Shown: positions 18,121-26,041 of the stretch, piece by piece
How the letters are laid out: the number at the start of each line of letters is the position of its first letter
How positions within the stretch are numbered: position 1 is the stretch's first letter
NCBI GenBank assembly: GCA_963797175.1
Contig: CAWCOL010000007.1
Span: forward strand, 296,210 to 360,209
Length of the DNA: 64,000 nucleotides
Direction: 5' to 3'
DNA from: DATLLN01 sp963797175
Lineage (GTDB): Bacteria > Actinomycetota > Thermoleophilia > Gaiellales > JAICJC01
The notes under the pieces: generated by a model
What the model was told of the DNA's origin: nothing
The model's input: only the letters and a program-made list of their open reading frames with translations
Database searches by the model: none
Position numbers and translations under genes: made by a program

Positions 18121-20652
18121 CTACGCGGGGCCGATCACGCCCAGCAGCCCGCGCGCGACCTCCGCGGCGTCCGCCACCACGCCCACGTCGGCGTGGTCGT
18201 AGATCCGCGCGGCGCCGTCCGTGTTGACGGCGACCACCGTCGAGCTGCCGTCCATGCCGGCCAGGTGCGGGAGCGCCCCCGAGACGCCGAAGGCGATGTA
18301 GAGCCGGGGCGTCACCGTCGCCGACGATGCGCCGACCAGCTCGGTCCTGGCCGCGCGGCCGGCCTCGACCTGCGGCCGGGTGACCGCAAACCGCGCACCG
18401 TGGCGCGCCGCCAGCTCGCGGAAGGGCGACAGGTCGGCGCCGGCGCCGCGTCCGGCGCAGACAACGGCGTCACCGCCGCTTCCCGCCAGCAGCTCGGCGA
18501 TGCGGCCGACGCCGCCGTCGTCGATCAGCTCGACCGTCCGCCGCCGGAGAGGCGCCCGGGCCGGCAGCTCGACCATCGGCTCCGGTTCGGGACGTCGCGG
18601 CGGGTCGTCCGCGGGCCGCTCGCGCAGGTAGGGCAGCGCGACCTCCGGGTCGGGCGCGTCGATCTCACGCGCCAGCCGGTGGCCGTCGAACACCGCCTCC
18701 GCCAGCAGCCGCGGCGCGACGCAGTCGCCGATCCGGTAGAGCGCGGGCAGCCGGCCGTCCAGCTCGTGGTAGAGCGCGTCACGGCTGACGCGCTGCGTGA
18801 CCAGCACGACGCCGCCGCAGGCGATCTCCAGCGGCTCGCCGAACTCGTCCTCGCAGGCGAGGCGGCCGGGCTCGATGCCGTTCAGGGCAACGCCGCGGCG
18901 GATTCGGACACCGAGCTCGTGCAGCCGGGCCTTGATCAGGTCGGCCTCGAGCGTCTCGTCGCAGAACGGCGCCACCGTCCCGTGGCCGGTGACGTACTCC
19001 ACCTCGGTAGCTTCCCGTGCCAGCAGCTCGGCGATCGCGGAGGCCATGAAGTAGCCGTCGCCATCGTAGACGACGACCCGGCCCGCCGGCCGCTTGCCCT
19101 CGAGCACGACCTGCTCGGGCGTCAGCACATCCGCCCGCGCCGGGTCGGCACCTGCGACCGGGCCACGGGTGAACCCGTTCAGCCCGTCGTGCGCCCACGA
19201 CGAGCCGGTCGCGAGCACCGTGATGGCGGCCCCGGCGGCGCGGATCGCGGCCGCGTCCAGCTCCTGGTCGGTGACCAGCTCGACCGCAGGCAGGCGCCGC
19301 AGCTGCACCATCCGGTGGGCGACCACTCGCCCCCACTCGCCCAGCCCAGGCAGCCGCGTGACCAGGCCCAGGTGCCCGCCCGGCTGCGGGGCACGATCGA
19401 CCAGCCGGACGCGGCCGAAGCCGCGCTTGGCCAGCGTGATCGCGCACTCCAGGCCGGCAGGGCCGGCGCCCACGATCAGCACGTCGTCGGCGGCGTTGGC
19501 CGCCCGAGAAAACCGCTCGGGGTGCCAGCCGCGGCGGAACTCCTCACCCGCGGTCGGGTTCTGCGTGCAGCCCAGGTGGCGGCGGCTGTCGGCCTTGCTG
19601 ATGCAGACGTTGCAGCCGATGCACTCGCGCAGCTCGTCCACCCGCCCCTGGTCGATCTTGCGGGGCAGGAAGGGGTCGGCGATCGACGGCCGGGCGCCGC
19701 CGATCAGATCCCACACGCCGCTTCGGACGATTGCGGCCATCAGGTCGGGATCGGTCAGCCGGCCGACGCCGACGATCGGCTTGGCGGTGGCCTCGCGCAC
19801 CCGCGCGGTGCTGGACGTCTGCCAGCCCTCGGCGTAGAAGCGGGACGGCCCCGAGTCCTTGTGCCACTCCGAGATCGACCCGACGTTGACGTCCCACAGG
19901 TCGACCAGGTGGTCGGCCAGGCCGACGAACTCGAGCCCCTCGTCGAGGTCGACGCCGAGCGCGTCCAGCCGGTCGACCGCGACGCGGCAGGCGATCGCGC
20001 AGTCGTCGCCGACCGCCTCGCGCACCGCCTCCAGCGTCTCCAGCCACGCCCGGGCGCGGTTGGCGAGGGTGCCGCCGTACTCGTCCGTCCGCCGGTTGTA
20101 GTGCGGCGAGAGGAACTGGCCCATCAGGTAGGTGTGGCCGCCGTACACGTAGACGATGTCGAACCCGGCGTCGCGCGAGCGCCGCGCCGCCGTCGCCCAG
20201 TCGGACACCAGCCGCCGGATGTCCCGCTTCGTCATCTCCTTGGGCACGAGGTTGACCGCGAAGTCGCTGGCGATCTGCGACGGCGCGGAGGCGGGCAGCC
20301 GCGACTCCGCGTTCTCCGCCTGGACACCGGTGTGCCCCAGCTCGATGCCGGCCAGGGAACCGTGCTCGTGGGCCTCGTCACACATCAGCGAGAGCATCCG
20401 CAGGTCGTGGTCGTCCCACATCCGGGCGGCGACGTACGGCGTCTCGTCCGAGTCCGGGCTGACGGCGGCGTACTCGGTGCAGACGGCGGCCCATCCGCCC
20501 TCGGCCTTGACGGCGCGGTGGCGGGCCTGCGACCACGGCTTTTCGACGCCGAACCCCGTGCAGTGGGGCACCTGGTAGAACCGGTTGCGCAGGGTCTTCG
20601 GCCCGATCCGCACCGGCTCGAACAGGATGTCGTGGCGGGGGTCGCGCGGCAT
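18121..20652 (-). CDS. Trimethylamine-dehydrogenase-like enzyme fused to an ETF-alpha FAD domain
   Basis: 843 residues; trimethylamine dehydrogenase (TMADH) is about 730. Residues 1-345: FMN barrel, with Cys31 (VPHC) at the site of the 6-S-cysteinyl-FMN link. Tyr61, the VYVYGGHTYL segment and LWDVNVG match the substrate and catalytic residues. The 4Fe-4S site ECIGCNVCISKADSRRHLGC is intact, but the Trp355 of TMADH that completes its aromatic bowl is Ala, so trimethylamine may not be the substrate. Residues 375-690: FAD/ADP-type nucleotide domains. Residues about 705-843 match the C-terminal FAD domain of ETF-alpha: VVCAGRGAGADLSPF, TRPQVEAG, LYIAFGVSGALPHLAGM. TMADH normally passes electrons to separate ETF, so this looks like donor and acceptor fused. 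No frameshift. Confidence 0.9.
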   Translation of the reverse strand: MPRDPRHDILFEPVRIGPKTLRNRFYQVPHCTGFGVEKPWSQARHRAVKAEGGWAAVCTEYAAVSPDSDETPYVAARMWDDHDLRMLSLMCDEAHEHGSLAGIELGHTGVQAENAESRLPASAPSQIASDFAVNLVPKEMTKRDIRRLVSDWATAARRSRDAGFDIVYVYGGHTYLMGQFLSPHYNRRTDEYGGTLANRARAWLETLEAVREAVGDDCAIACRVAVDRLDALGVDLDEGLEFVGLADHLVDLWDVNVGSISEWHKDSGPSRFYAEGWQTSSTARVREATAKPIVGVGRLTDPDLMAAIVRSGVWDLIGGARPSIADPFLPRKIDQGRVDELRECIGCNVCISKADSRRHLGCTQNPTAGEEFRRGWHPERFSRAANAADDVLIVGAGPAGLECAITLAKRGFGRVRLVDRAPQPGGHLGLVTRLPGLGEWGRVVAHRMVQLRRLPAVELVTDQELDAAAIRAAGAAITVLATGSSWAHDGLNGFTRGPVAGADPARADVLTPEQVVLEGKRPAGRVVVYDGDGYFMASAIAELLAREATEVEYVTGHGTVAPFCDETLEADLIKARLHELGVRIRRGVALNGIEPGRLACEDEFGEPLEIACGGVVLVTQRVSRDALYHELDGRLPALYRIGDCVAPRLLAEAVFDGHRLAREIDAPDPEVALPYLRERPADDPPRRPEPEPMVELPARAPLRRRTVELIDDGGVGRIAELLAGSGGDAVVCAGRGAGADLSPFRELAARHGARFAVTRPQVEAGRAARTELVGASSATVTPRLYIAFGVSGALPHLAGMDGSSTVVAVNTDGAARIYDHADVGVVADAAEVARGLLGVIGPA

Positions 20653-20661
20653 CCGGCGGAG

Positions 20662-20667
20662 ACTCTA
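20662..20667 (-). promoter_or_regulatory. -10 box of the TMADH-like gene
   Basis: TAGAGT on the minus strand, 9 nt before the ATG at 20652. Confidence 0.35.
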
Positions 20668-20691
20668 CCGGTCCGCCCGGAGGCCCCGACC

Positions 20692-20697
20692 TACACT
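20692..20697 (+). promoter_or_regulatory. -10 box of the thioredoxin-fold pair (leaderless)
   Basis: TACACT, 7 nt before the ATG at 20705. Confidence 0.45.
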
Positions 20698-20704
20698 GCG
20701 GAGC

Positions 20705-21034
20705 ATGGCCCTGCCGACGATCGAGCTGCTGTGGTGGGAGGGCTGCCCCTCCACCGAGGCGGCGCTGGCCGACCTGCGCGCCGCGCTGGACGAACGCGGG
20801 ATCGACCCCGCCACCGTCACCCTGCGCGAGGTGGCCGACGACGCGGCCGCGGCCAGCGAGCGCTTCGTCGGCTCGCCCACGATCCGCGTGGACGGCGAGG
20901 ACCTGTTCCCGCCCGGCCCGGACGAGCCGGTCGGCCTCACCTGCCGGATCTACCGGCGCGCCGACGGCCGCATCTCACCGACACCCGACCCCGCGCTGCT
21001 GCGCGAGGAGCTGACCAGGAGGATCGCCTCATGA
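20705..21034 (+). CDS. Small thioredoxin-fold protein
   Basis: 109 residues with a beta-alpha-beta start (IELLWWEGCPSTEAALADLR) and a single Cys in the position of the first thioredoxin cysteine (CPST, so CxxT rather than CxxC). GSPTIRVDGEDLF matches the cis-Pro loop of thioredoxin-like proteins, and a second Cys occurs in LTCRIY. It resembles small proteins often found near mercury or redox genes. It cannot act as a classical CxxC oxidoreductase. Its stop overlaps the ATG of the next gene (ATGA), so both are made together. Confidence 0.65.
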   Translation: MALPTIELLWWEGCPSTEAALADLRAALDERGIDPATVTLREVADDAAAASERFVGSPTIRVDGEDLFPPGPDEPVGLTCRIYRRADGRISPTPDPALLREELTRRIAS

Positions 21035-21555
21035 CCCTGGGTATCGCCGCACCGCCCTTCGAGCTGACCGACACGACCGGTGCAACGCACCGGCTGGCCG
21101 ACCGCGCCGGGACACCGGCCACGGTGATCGTGTTCACCTGCAACCACTGCCCCTACGCCCTGGCCTGGCACGACCGCATCGGCGCCGTGGCGGACGACTA
21201 CGCCGACCGCGGCGTCGAGGTGCTCTGCATCAGCCCCAACGACGCAGAGCGCTACCCGGCGGACTCGCCTGAGGCGATGCGTCGCCGCGTCGAGGCCGAG
21301 GGCTGGCGGATGCCGTACCTGTACGACGAGACGCAGGAGGTCGCCCGGGCCTACGACGCGAAGACGACCCCTGACGTCTACGTGCTGGACGGCGATCTGC
21401 ACGTGCGCTACCGAGGCGCGCCCGACGCCGACCACGACGACCCGGCCCTGGGAGCGGCGTGGCTGCGGGGTGCGCTGGACGCGGTGCTCGACGGCGGCGA
21501 GCCCGATCCGGCCGAGACGAAGCCGGTCGGCTGCTCGATCAAGTGGCGCGCCTGA
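21031..21555 (+). CDS. Redoxin/AhpC-TSA-type thioredoxin-like protein
   Basis: 174 residues of the peroxiredoxin/TlpA-like fold. The start has APPFELTDTTGATHRL; the active site is FTCNHCPYA with a CxxC (CNHC), and TTPDVYVLD gives the cis-Pro loop. This group (thioredoxin family proteins with CNHCPY) is widespread in bacteria without a settled function; thiol-disulfide exchange or peroxide reduction is likely. No signal peptide, so cytoplasmic. Starts at an ATG inside the stop of the preceding gene. Confidence 0.8.
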   Translation: MTLGIAAPPFELTDTTGATHRLADRAGTPATVIVFTCNHCPYALAWHDRIGAVADDYADRGVEVLCISPNDAERYPADSPEAMRRRVEAEGWRMPYLYDETQEVARAYDAKTTPDVYVLDGDLHVRYRGAPDADHDDPALGAAWLRGALDAVLDGGEPDPAETKPVGCSIKWRA

Positions 21556-21625
21556 CACCGGTTCTTCGCCACCCCGACCCCGCATGGCCACCCCGGCGAC
21601 GGGATCGCCGGGGCATGATGCAGCC

Positions 21626-22348
21626 ATGAGCGCCCGAGCCGTCGCACCGCAGCCGCTGCTCTGCGAGTTGCACTGCCACTCCACCTGGAGCGACGGCGAC
21701 CTGACGCCGGACGAGCTGGTCGAGCTCTACGGCGCGGCCAGATTCGACGTCCTCTGCATCACCGACCACGTCGTTGGGCCGGACGATCCGGATGGCCCGC
21801 TGATCGACGCCCGCAACCACGGCGCCTATCTCGACGCCGTCGGCGCTGCGGCGCAGGACGCCCGGTCGCGATTCGGCATGCTGGTCATCCCCGGCATCGA
21901 GCTGACCGACTCGAACGCCGACGCCGACCTCGCCGCGCATGCCGTGGCGATCGGCCTCGACCGGCTGGTGACGCTCGACCACGGGCTGCCCGAGGCGCTG
22001 CGCGAGGCCCGCTCGGCCGGCGCGGCACTCGTCGCAGCCCATCCGCATTCGACCGGGGACGATCCGATCCCATTCCGCACGACCCGCCGCTTCTGGCTCG
22101 AGCGCGACCGCTTCCGGCCGCTGCTCGACCGCTGGGAGCTGATCAACCGCACCGATGTGTTCTCGTGGGTCGCGGGGGCGGGGCTCCCCGGCATCGCATC
22201 GGGTGACTTCCACCGGCCCGAGCACCTGGCGACCTGGAAGACGGTGCTGCCCTGCGAGAAGGACCCGGCGGCGGTGGTCGCCCACCTGCGCTCCGACCGG
22301 CCCGCGTTCGTCACGCGCTACGCGCCCGCCGCCGACGTCGCCGCGTAG
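21626..22348 (+). CDS. PHP-domain phosphoesterase
   Basis: 240 residues with the PHP metal-binding pattern: ELHCHSTWSDGDLTPDEL near residue 13, ITDHV near 47, PGIELTD near 83, AAHPHS near 130 and SGDFHRPEHL near 189. The His/Asp ligands of a trinuclear site are therefore present. Related proteins hydrolyse phosphoesters such as nucleoside 3',5'-bisphosphates or short RNA ends (YciV/TrpH type), but the substrate cannot be assigned. The ATG at 21626 follows CATGAT by 6 nt, a weak version of the leaderless promoter seen elsewhere. Confidence 0.82.
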   Translation: MSARAVAPQPLLCELHCHSTWSDGDLTPDELVELYGAARFDVLCITDHVVGPDDPDGPLIDARNHGAYLDAVGAAAQDARSRFGMLVIPGIELTDSNADADLAAHAVAIGLDRLVTLDHGLPEALREARSAGAALVAAHPHSTGDDPIPFRTTRRFWLERDRFRPLLDRWELINRTDVFSWVAGAGLPGIASGDFHRPEHLATWKTVLPCEKDPAAVVAHLRSDRPAFVTRYAPAADVAA

Positions 22349-22349
22349 C

Positions 22350-22355
22350 TACGAT
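22350..22355 (+). promoter_or_regulatory. -10 box before the mini-ORF and cupin gene
   Basis: TACGAT, 6 nt before the ATG of a six-codon ORF. The cupin start lies about 130 nt downstream, so the cupin mRNA would have a long leader carrying the mini-ORF. Confidence 0.4.
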
Positions 22356-22361
22356 CTGCCC

Positions 22362-22382
22362 ATGAGTCCGGCGATCAGGTAG
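22362..22382 (+). other. Six-codon upstream ORF (MSPAIR) in the cupin leader
   Basis: ATG placed 6 nt after a TACGAT box and closed by TAG after six codons. Given how often this spacing marks real leaderless starts in this window, it may be a translated uORF. The remaining leader to the cupin start (22383-22484) contains a run of GCGGC/GCCGC-type inverted segments. Confidence 0.3.
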
Positions 22383-22484
22383 CGGCAGCGGCGCGGCGAG
22401 AGCCGCGCGTGATCATGCAGGCACCGAGGCCGCGTTGACGCGGCGCGCCAGGCCTGCCACCGCTACGAGCTGGAGGTACACGAC

Positions 22485-22949
22485 ATGCTTCGTCAAAACC
22501 TGTTCTCCGACGCATGGGACGGCGACGACAAGGACGAGGGGACCCGACATCGGGTCTTTTGGCGGCCGGACGACGCCAGGATGGGAGCCACGCTGTACGA
22601 GCTGGCCCCCGGCGCGCCGGGGATGCGGATGCACATGCACTTCGGCGCCGAGGAGATGTTCTTCGTCCTCAGCGGGCGCCCCGTCTTCCGCCTCCAGGGC
22701 GGTGAGGAGCAGGCCGCCCCGGGCGACGTCATCTTCTGCCCCGACGGACGTGCCGGGGTCCACGCGTTCAGCAACCCGACCGACGAGCCGGCACAGATCC
22801 TCGCGATCAGCGCCGGGAGCTTCCCGGACGTGGTCGCCTACCCCGAGCACGGCTACGCATGGGTGGCGACCCGCGACCCCGATCCCGAGCTGCTCGCGCG
22901 CGGCGGCGACCCTGGCATCATCGCCCGCTTCGAGATCCCGATCGAGTAG
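22485..22949 (+). CDS. Cupin-domain protein
   Basis: 154 residues forming one cupin barrel: motif 1 HMHFGAEEMFFVLSGRPVFR (His/His/Glu metal ligands), motif 2 PGDVIFCPDGRAGVHAF. A metal-dependent enzyme or a small-molecule sensor is possible; the substrate is unknown. CTGGAGG lies 9 nt before the ATG, an ordinary leadered RBS, in contrast with many neighbours. Convergent with the TVTE-rich membrane protein gene; the stops are 5 bp apart. Confidence 0.82.
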   Translation: MLRQNLFSDAWDGDDKDEGTRHRVFWRPDDARMGATLYELAPGAPGMRMHMHFGAEEMFFVLSGRPVFRLQGGEEQAAPGDVIFCPDGRAGVHAFSNPTDEPAQILAISAGSFPDVVAYPEHGYAWVATRDPDPELLARGGDPGIIARFEIPIE

Positions 22950-22954
22950 ACCGG

Positions 22955-23479
22955 CTAGGAGCTCGGCGGCCGGCTCTCGTCGGTGGACGACGACGTCGGT
23001 GCGGTGACCGTGACGGTGTCGGTCTCGGTGACCGTCTCCGTGACCGTGCCGCCGGGCTCCGACTCGGTCACCGTCTGAGTAACCGTGACCGGCTCGGGCA
23101 CGTACACGGTCAGCGGCGCGATCGAGTCCGACGTGCCCGACGATGTCAGCGCGTCGGACTCGGCCACCGGCATGTACGCGACGATGTCCTGGCCGTTGGC
23201 GTGGACGACGACGACGCGCGTCGGGCCCAGGCCCGGCACGCGGACGATCCGCGTGTGGTTGTTGACCACGGTGCTGACCACCGGATCGGTGACCGTGATC
23301 AGCCGGAGCTGATGGTCGCCGAGCCGCGTGACGACGCGGGTGGAGGTGGACGCGGTCGGCGACCCGCCGGCCTCGACGCCGATCACCCATCCACCGAGCA
23401 GCAGCACGACCAGACCGGTGCCGATCAGAAAGGCCCGCACCGGGTGCTGGAAGCTGCCGTGATACTCGGAACGCCGCAT
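22955..23479 (-). CDS. Single-pass membrane protein with Thr/Val-rich tail
   Basis: 174 residues: a short basic cytoplasmic start (MRRSEYHGSFQHPVR), one TM segment (about 16-36, AFLIGTGLVVLLLGGWVIGV), a small extracytoplasmic beta-rich domain, and a C-terminal tail dominated by TVTxTVTE repeats ending in a Ser/Asp/Glu-rich stretch. The tail looks extended and could reach into the cell wall. I do not recognise a family. The ATG at 23479 is supported by a TAGCGT box 7 nt upstream. Divergent from the CNMP-CBS gene, 46 bp apart. Confidence 0.65.
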   Translation of the reverse strand: MRRSEYHGSFQHPVRAFLIGTGLVVLLLGGWVIGVEAGGSPTASTSTRVVTRLGDHQLRLITVTDPVVSTVVNNHTRIVRVPGLGPTRVVVVHANGQDIVAYMPVAESDALTSSGTSDSIAPLTVYVPEPVTVTQTVTESEPGGTVTETVTETDTVTVTAPTSSSTDESRPPSS

Positions 23480-23486
23480 GGAAAGG

Positions 23487-23492
23487 ACGCTA
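23487..23492 (-). promoter_or_regulatory. -10 box of the TVTE-rich membrane protein (leaderless)
   Basis: TAGCGT on the minus strand, 7 nt before the ATG at 23479. Confidence 0.4.
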
Positions 23493-23513
23493 TCACGCGT
23501 CACGCAACGGTCG

Positions 23514-23519
23514 TAGGAT
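23514..23519 (+). promoter_or_regulatory. -10 box of the CNMP-CBS-DUF294 gene (leaderless)
   Basis: TAGGAT, 6 nt before the GTG at 23526. Confidence 0.45.
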
Positions 23520-23525
23520 GCCTCG

Positions 23526-25376
23526 GTGCACGAGATCGCATGGTTCCTGCGGGAACATCCGCCCTTCGACACGCTCGACGAGCCCGAGCTCGAGGCGGTG
23601 GCCGCCACGTGCGAGATCGAGTTCGCCGCCGCCGGCACCGTCCTGACCGAACAGGGTGCGCCGCCGGCGACCGAGGTGCGCGTGATCCGGCGGGGCTCGG
23701 TCGCGCTGATCGACTCGGGCGTCGTCATCGATCTGCTGGGCGAGGGTGAGATGGTCGGCCACACCTCGATGCTGGCTGGCGCGCCGTCACAGCTGACCGT
23801 GAAGGCCCACGAGGACTCGCTGTTCTACCGCATCGCCGAGGCGGCGATCCGGCCCGTGTTGGGCCGTCCGGCGGCGCTTCGCTTCGTCGTCCGGTCGGTC
23901 GGCGGCCGCTACGAGATGCGGAGCCGCGACACCGCGTTGCTGGACGCCGCTGCGGCCGATCCGGCCCGCCGTGACGTGGGCAGCATGGTGCGCTCGCCGC
24001 CGCTGATGGTGGAGCCTTCGACCTCCGTCCAGGAGGCGGCGCGGCGCATGGTGGCGGCCGGCCAGAGCAGCCTCCTGATCGACCTCGACGACCGCCTCGG
24101 CATCGTCACCGACCTCGACTTCCGCGGTCGCGTGGTCGCGGCGGGGATCCCGCCCGAGACCGCGGTCTCGGAGATCATGACGGTGCCCGCGCGCACGGTC
24201 AGCGCGGACTCGTCGGCCGTTGACGCACTGATGGAGATGCTCGACCGGGGCATCAGCCACCTGCCGGTGCTGGACGCGCATCGCCGGGTGGTCGGTGTCA
24301 TTGCCGACACGGACCTGCTCGCAGTCGAGACCCGCACGCCGTTTCACCTGCGCCGCGCGATCGGCCGGGCGACCGGCCGGGGCGAGCTGGCCGACGTGGC
24401 GGCGGCGCTTCCCGGCGTCGTGGTCGGGCTGCACGACGCCCGCGTTGCCCCCGGCACGATCGAGCGCGTCATCACGACCGTTCACGACGCACTGCTCCGG
24501 CGGCTACTCGAGCTGGCAGAGCGCGAGCTCGGGCCTCCGCCGGAACGGTTCACCTGGTTCGCGCTGGGCAGCCACGCCCGCCGCGAGGCCGTGCCCAGCT
24601 CGGACGAGGACAGCGCGCTGGCCTGGGCGGGGTCATCGGAGCAGCCCGAGCTGCGGACGGCGATGCTGGAGCGGGCGCGCTGGGTGACCGATGGCCTCCG
24701 ATCGGGCGGGATCCCGCCCTGCGATCAGGGCGCGGTCGCCTCGATGCCGCTGTTCGCCCGGTCGGTCGCATCCTGGACAGCCGCTGCCGACGCGTGGTTC
24801 AGCGATCCCACCCGGGAGAAGGCGCTGATCCTGGTGTCGGTGCTGGTGGACGGCCGGGCCGTGTGGGACGGGGAGGTTGCGGTGACCGCCCTGGCCGGCG
24901 CGCTCCAGCAGGCGCCGCGCCACCCCGCGATGCTGCGCGGCCTGGCGCGGATGGCGCTCGCCCACCGGCCGCCAACCGGCTTCTTCCGTGACTTCGTCGT
25001 GTCCCAGAGCGGCGAGCGGAGCGGGACGCTCGACATCAAGCGCGGCGGGCTGCTGCCCGTCGTCGACCTGGCCCGCTGGGCCGGCATGGCGGCCGGCGTG
25101 GCATCCGCATCGACCCCGGAGCGGCTGCGGGCCGCCGGGCGCGCGGGCACCCTCTCCGACGACACGGTCTCGACCCTGCTGGTCGCGTTCGAGCTGTTCA
25201 GCGGCCTGCGCATCAGCCACCAGGTCGAGGCCCTGCGGCTGGGCGCGCCGCCCGACGACCGTCTCGACCCGAAGCGGCTCGACCCGCTCACGCGCCGCTA
25301 CCTGAAGGACGCGTTCCGGGCGGTGGCCGTCGTTCAGCGAGGCATCGCCACGGAGCTCGAGATCGGCGCCCTGTGA
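23526..25376 (+). CDS. Cyclic-nucleotide-binding, CBS-pair, DUF294 nucleotidyltransferase protein
   Basis: 616 residues. Residues about 5-125: cyclic nucleotide-binding-like domain (WFLREHPPFDTLDEPELEAV). About 150-270: two CBS domains (MVRSPPLMVEPSTSVQEAAR; EIMTVPARTVSADSSAVDAL), which bind adenosine nucleotides. From about 310: the DUF294 putative nucleotidyltransferase domain, with GSHARREAVPSSDEDSAL near 348 (G-S followed by a D-x-D), then the DUF294 C-terminal domain. A sensor-coupled nucleotidyltransferase is suggested; the target is unknown. Its stop overlaps the GTG of a DnaQ-like exonuclease gene (GTGA). The same pairing is seen in many bacteria, often near an acetate/solute symporter, which is absent here. 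Confidence 0.88.
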   Translation: MHEIAWFLREHPPFDTLDEPELEAVAATCEIEFAAAGTVLTEQGAPPATEVRVIRRGSVALIDSGVVIDLLGEGEMVGHTSMLAGAPSQLTVKAHEDSLFYRIAEAAIRPVLGRPAALRFVVRSVGGRYEMRSRDTALLDAAAADPARRDVGSMVRSPPLMVEPSTSVQEAARRMVAAGQSSLLIDLDDRLGIVTDLDFRGRVVAAGIPPETAVSEIMTVPARTVSADSSAVDALMEMLDRGISHLPVLDAHRRVVGVIADTDLLAVETRTPFHLRRAIGRATGRGELADVAAALPGVVVGLHDARVAPGTIERVITTVHDALLRRLLELAERELGPPPERFTWFALGSHARREAVPSSDEDSALAWAGSSEQPELRTAMLERARWVTDGLRSGGIPPCDQGAVASMPLFARSVASWTAAADAWFSDPTREKALILVSVLVDGRAVWDGEVAVTALAGALQQAPRHPAMLRGLARMALAHRPPTGFFRDFVVSQSGERSGTLDIKRGGLLPVVDLARWAGMAAGVASASTPERLRAAGRAGTLSDDTVSTLLVAFELFSGLRISHQVEALRLGAPPDDRLDPKRLDPLTRRYLKDAFRAVAVVQRGIATELEIGAL

Positions 25377-26041
25377 GGGCCCGCCGATCCTGGCGGGAGT
25401 CGCGGCTGGTGGTCGTGGACGTCGAGACAACGGGGCTCGACCCTCGCGTGGACGAGCTGGTCTCGTTCGGCGCGATCCCGATCGAGCAGGGCCGGGCGCT
25501 CCCGGCCCAGGCCGTCTACGGCCTCGTCCGGCCCGCCCGCACCGTCCCCGCCAGCTCGATCGAGATCCACGGGATCACGCCGTCCGACCTGGAGAACGCC
25601 CCCCAGGGGCCGGAGGCGCTGGAGCCGCTGGCCGACGCGGTGCGCGGCCGGTTCGTGATCGCCCACGCGGCGTGGGTGGAGCGCAGCTTCCTGCGCGCCC
25701 CGCTGCGCCGGCAGGGCGTGCGCCTGCCGCGCAAGCTGATCGACACGATCAAGCTGTGGCGCCTGCTTTGCGTCGACCGCGATCAGCCCGATCCGGGCTT
25801 CGTCACGCTCCAGTCCCTGGCCGAGAGCCTCGGCCTGCCCGAGCACCAGCCGCACCACGCGCTGGGCGACGCGCTGACCACGGCGCAGGCCTTCCTGGCG
25901 CTCGCCACCCACCTCGAGGCACACGGGCGCACCCGGGTCTCGGCACTGCTCCATGCCGACCGGCCCCTGCTCACCCACGGGCTGCTCCACGGCCGCGCCG
26001 ATGCAACCGCCCGCTACGCCTCTTCGGGGAAGCGCAGCTGA
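25373..26041 (+). CDS. DnaQ-like 3'-5' exonuclease
   Basis: 222 residues of the DEDDh exonuclease superfamily: Exo I VVVDVETTGLDP, Exo II AHAAWVERSFL, Exo III HHALGDALTTAQAFL with the catalytic His and Asp. It is a stand-alone exonuclease, not a polymerase subunit, and is coupled to the CNMP-CBS-DUF294 gene by a 4-bp overlap, so the two proteins probably work together on a nucleic acid or nucleotide substrate. The 3' end overlaps the convergent hypothetical gene by 28 bp. Confidence 0.85.
   Translation: MRARRSWRESRLVVVDVETTGLDPRVDELVSFGAIPIEQGRALPAQAVYGLVRPARTVPASSIEIHGITPSDLENAPQGPEALEPLADAVRGRFVIAHAAWVERSFLRAPLRRQGVRLPRKLIDTIKLWRLLCVDRDQPDPGFVTLQSLAESLGLPEHQPHHALGDALTTAQAFLALATHLEAHGRTRVSALLHADRPLLTHGLLHGRADATARYASSGKRS

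Noticed and set aside
17335..21555. 1406-codon plus-strand frame ending in the redoxin gene
   Set aside because: Only the last 174 codons (from 21031) are real; the rest is antisense to the cyclase and TMADH-like genes.
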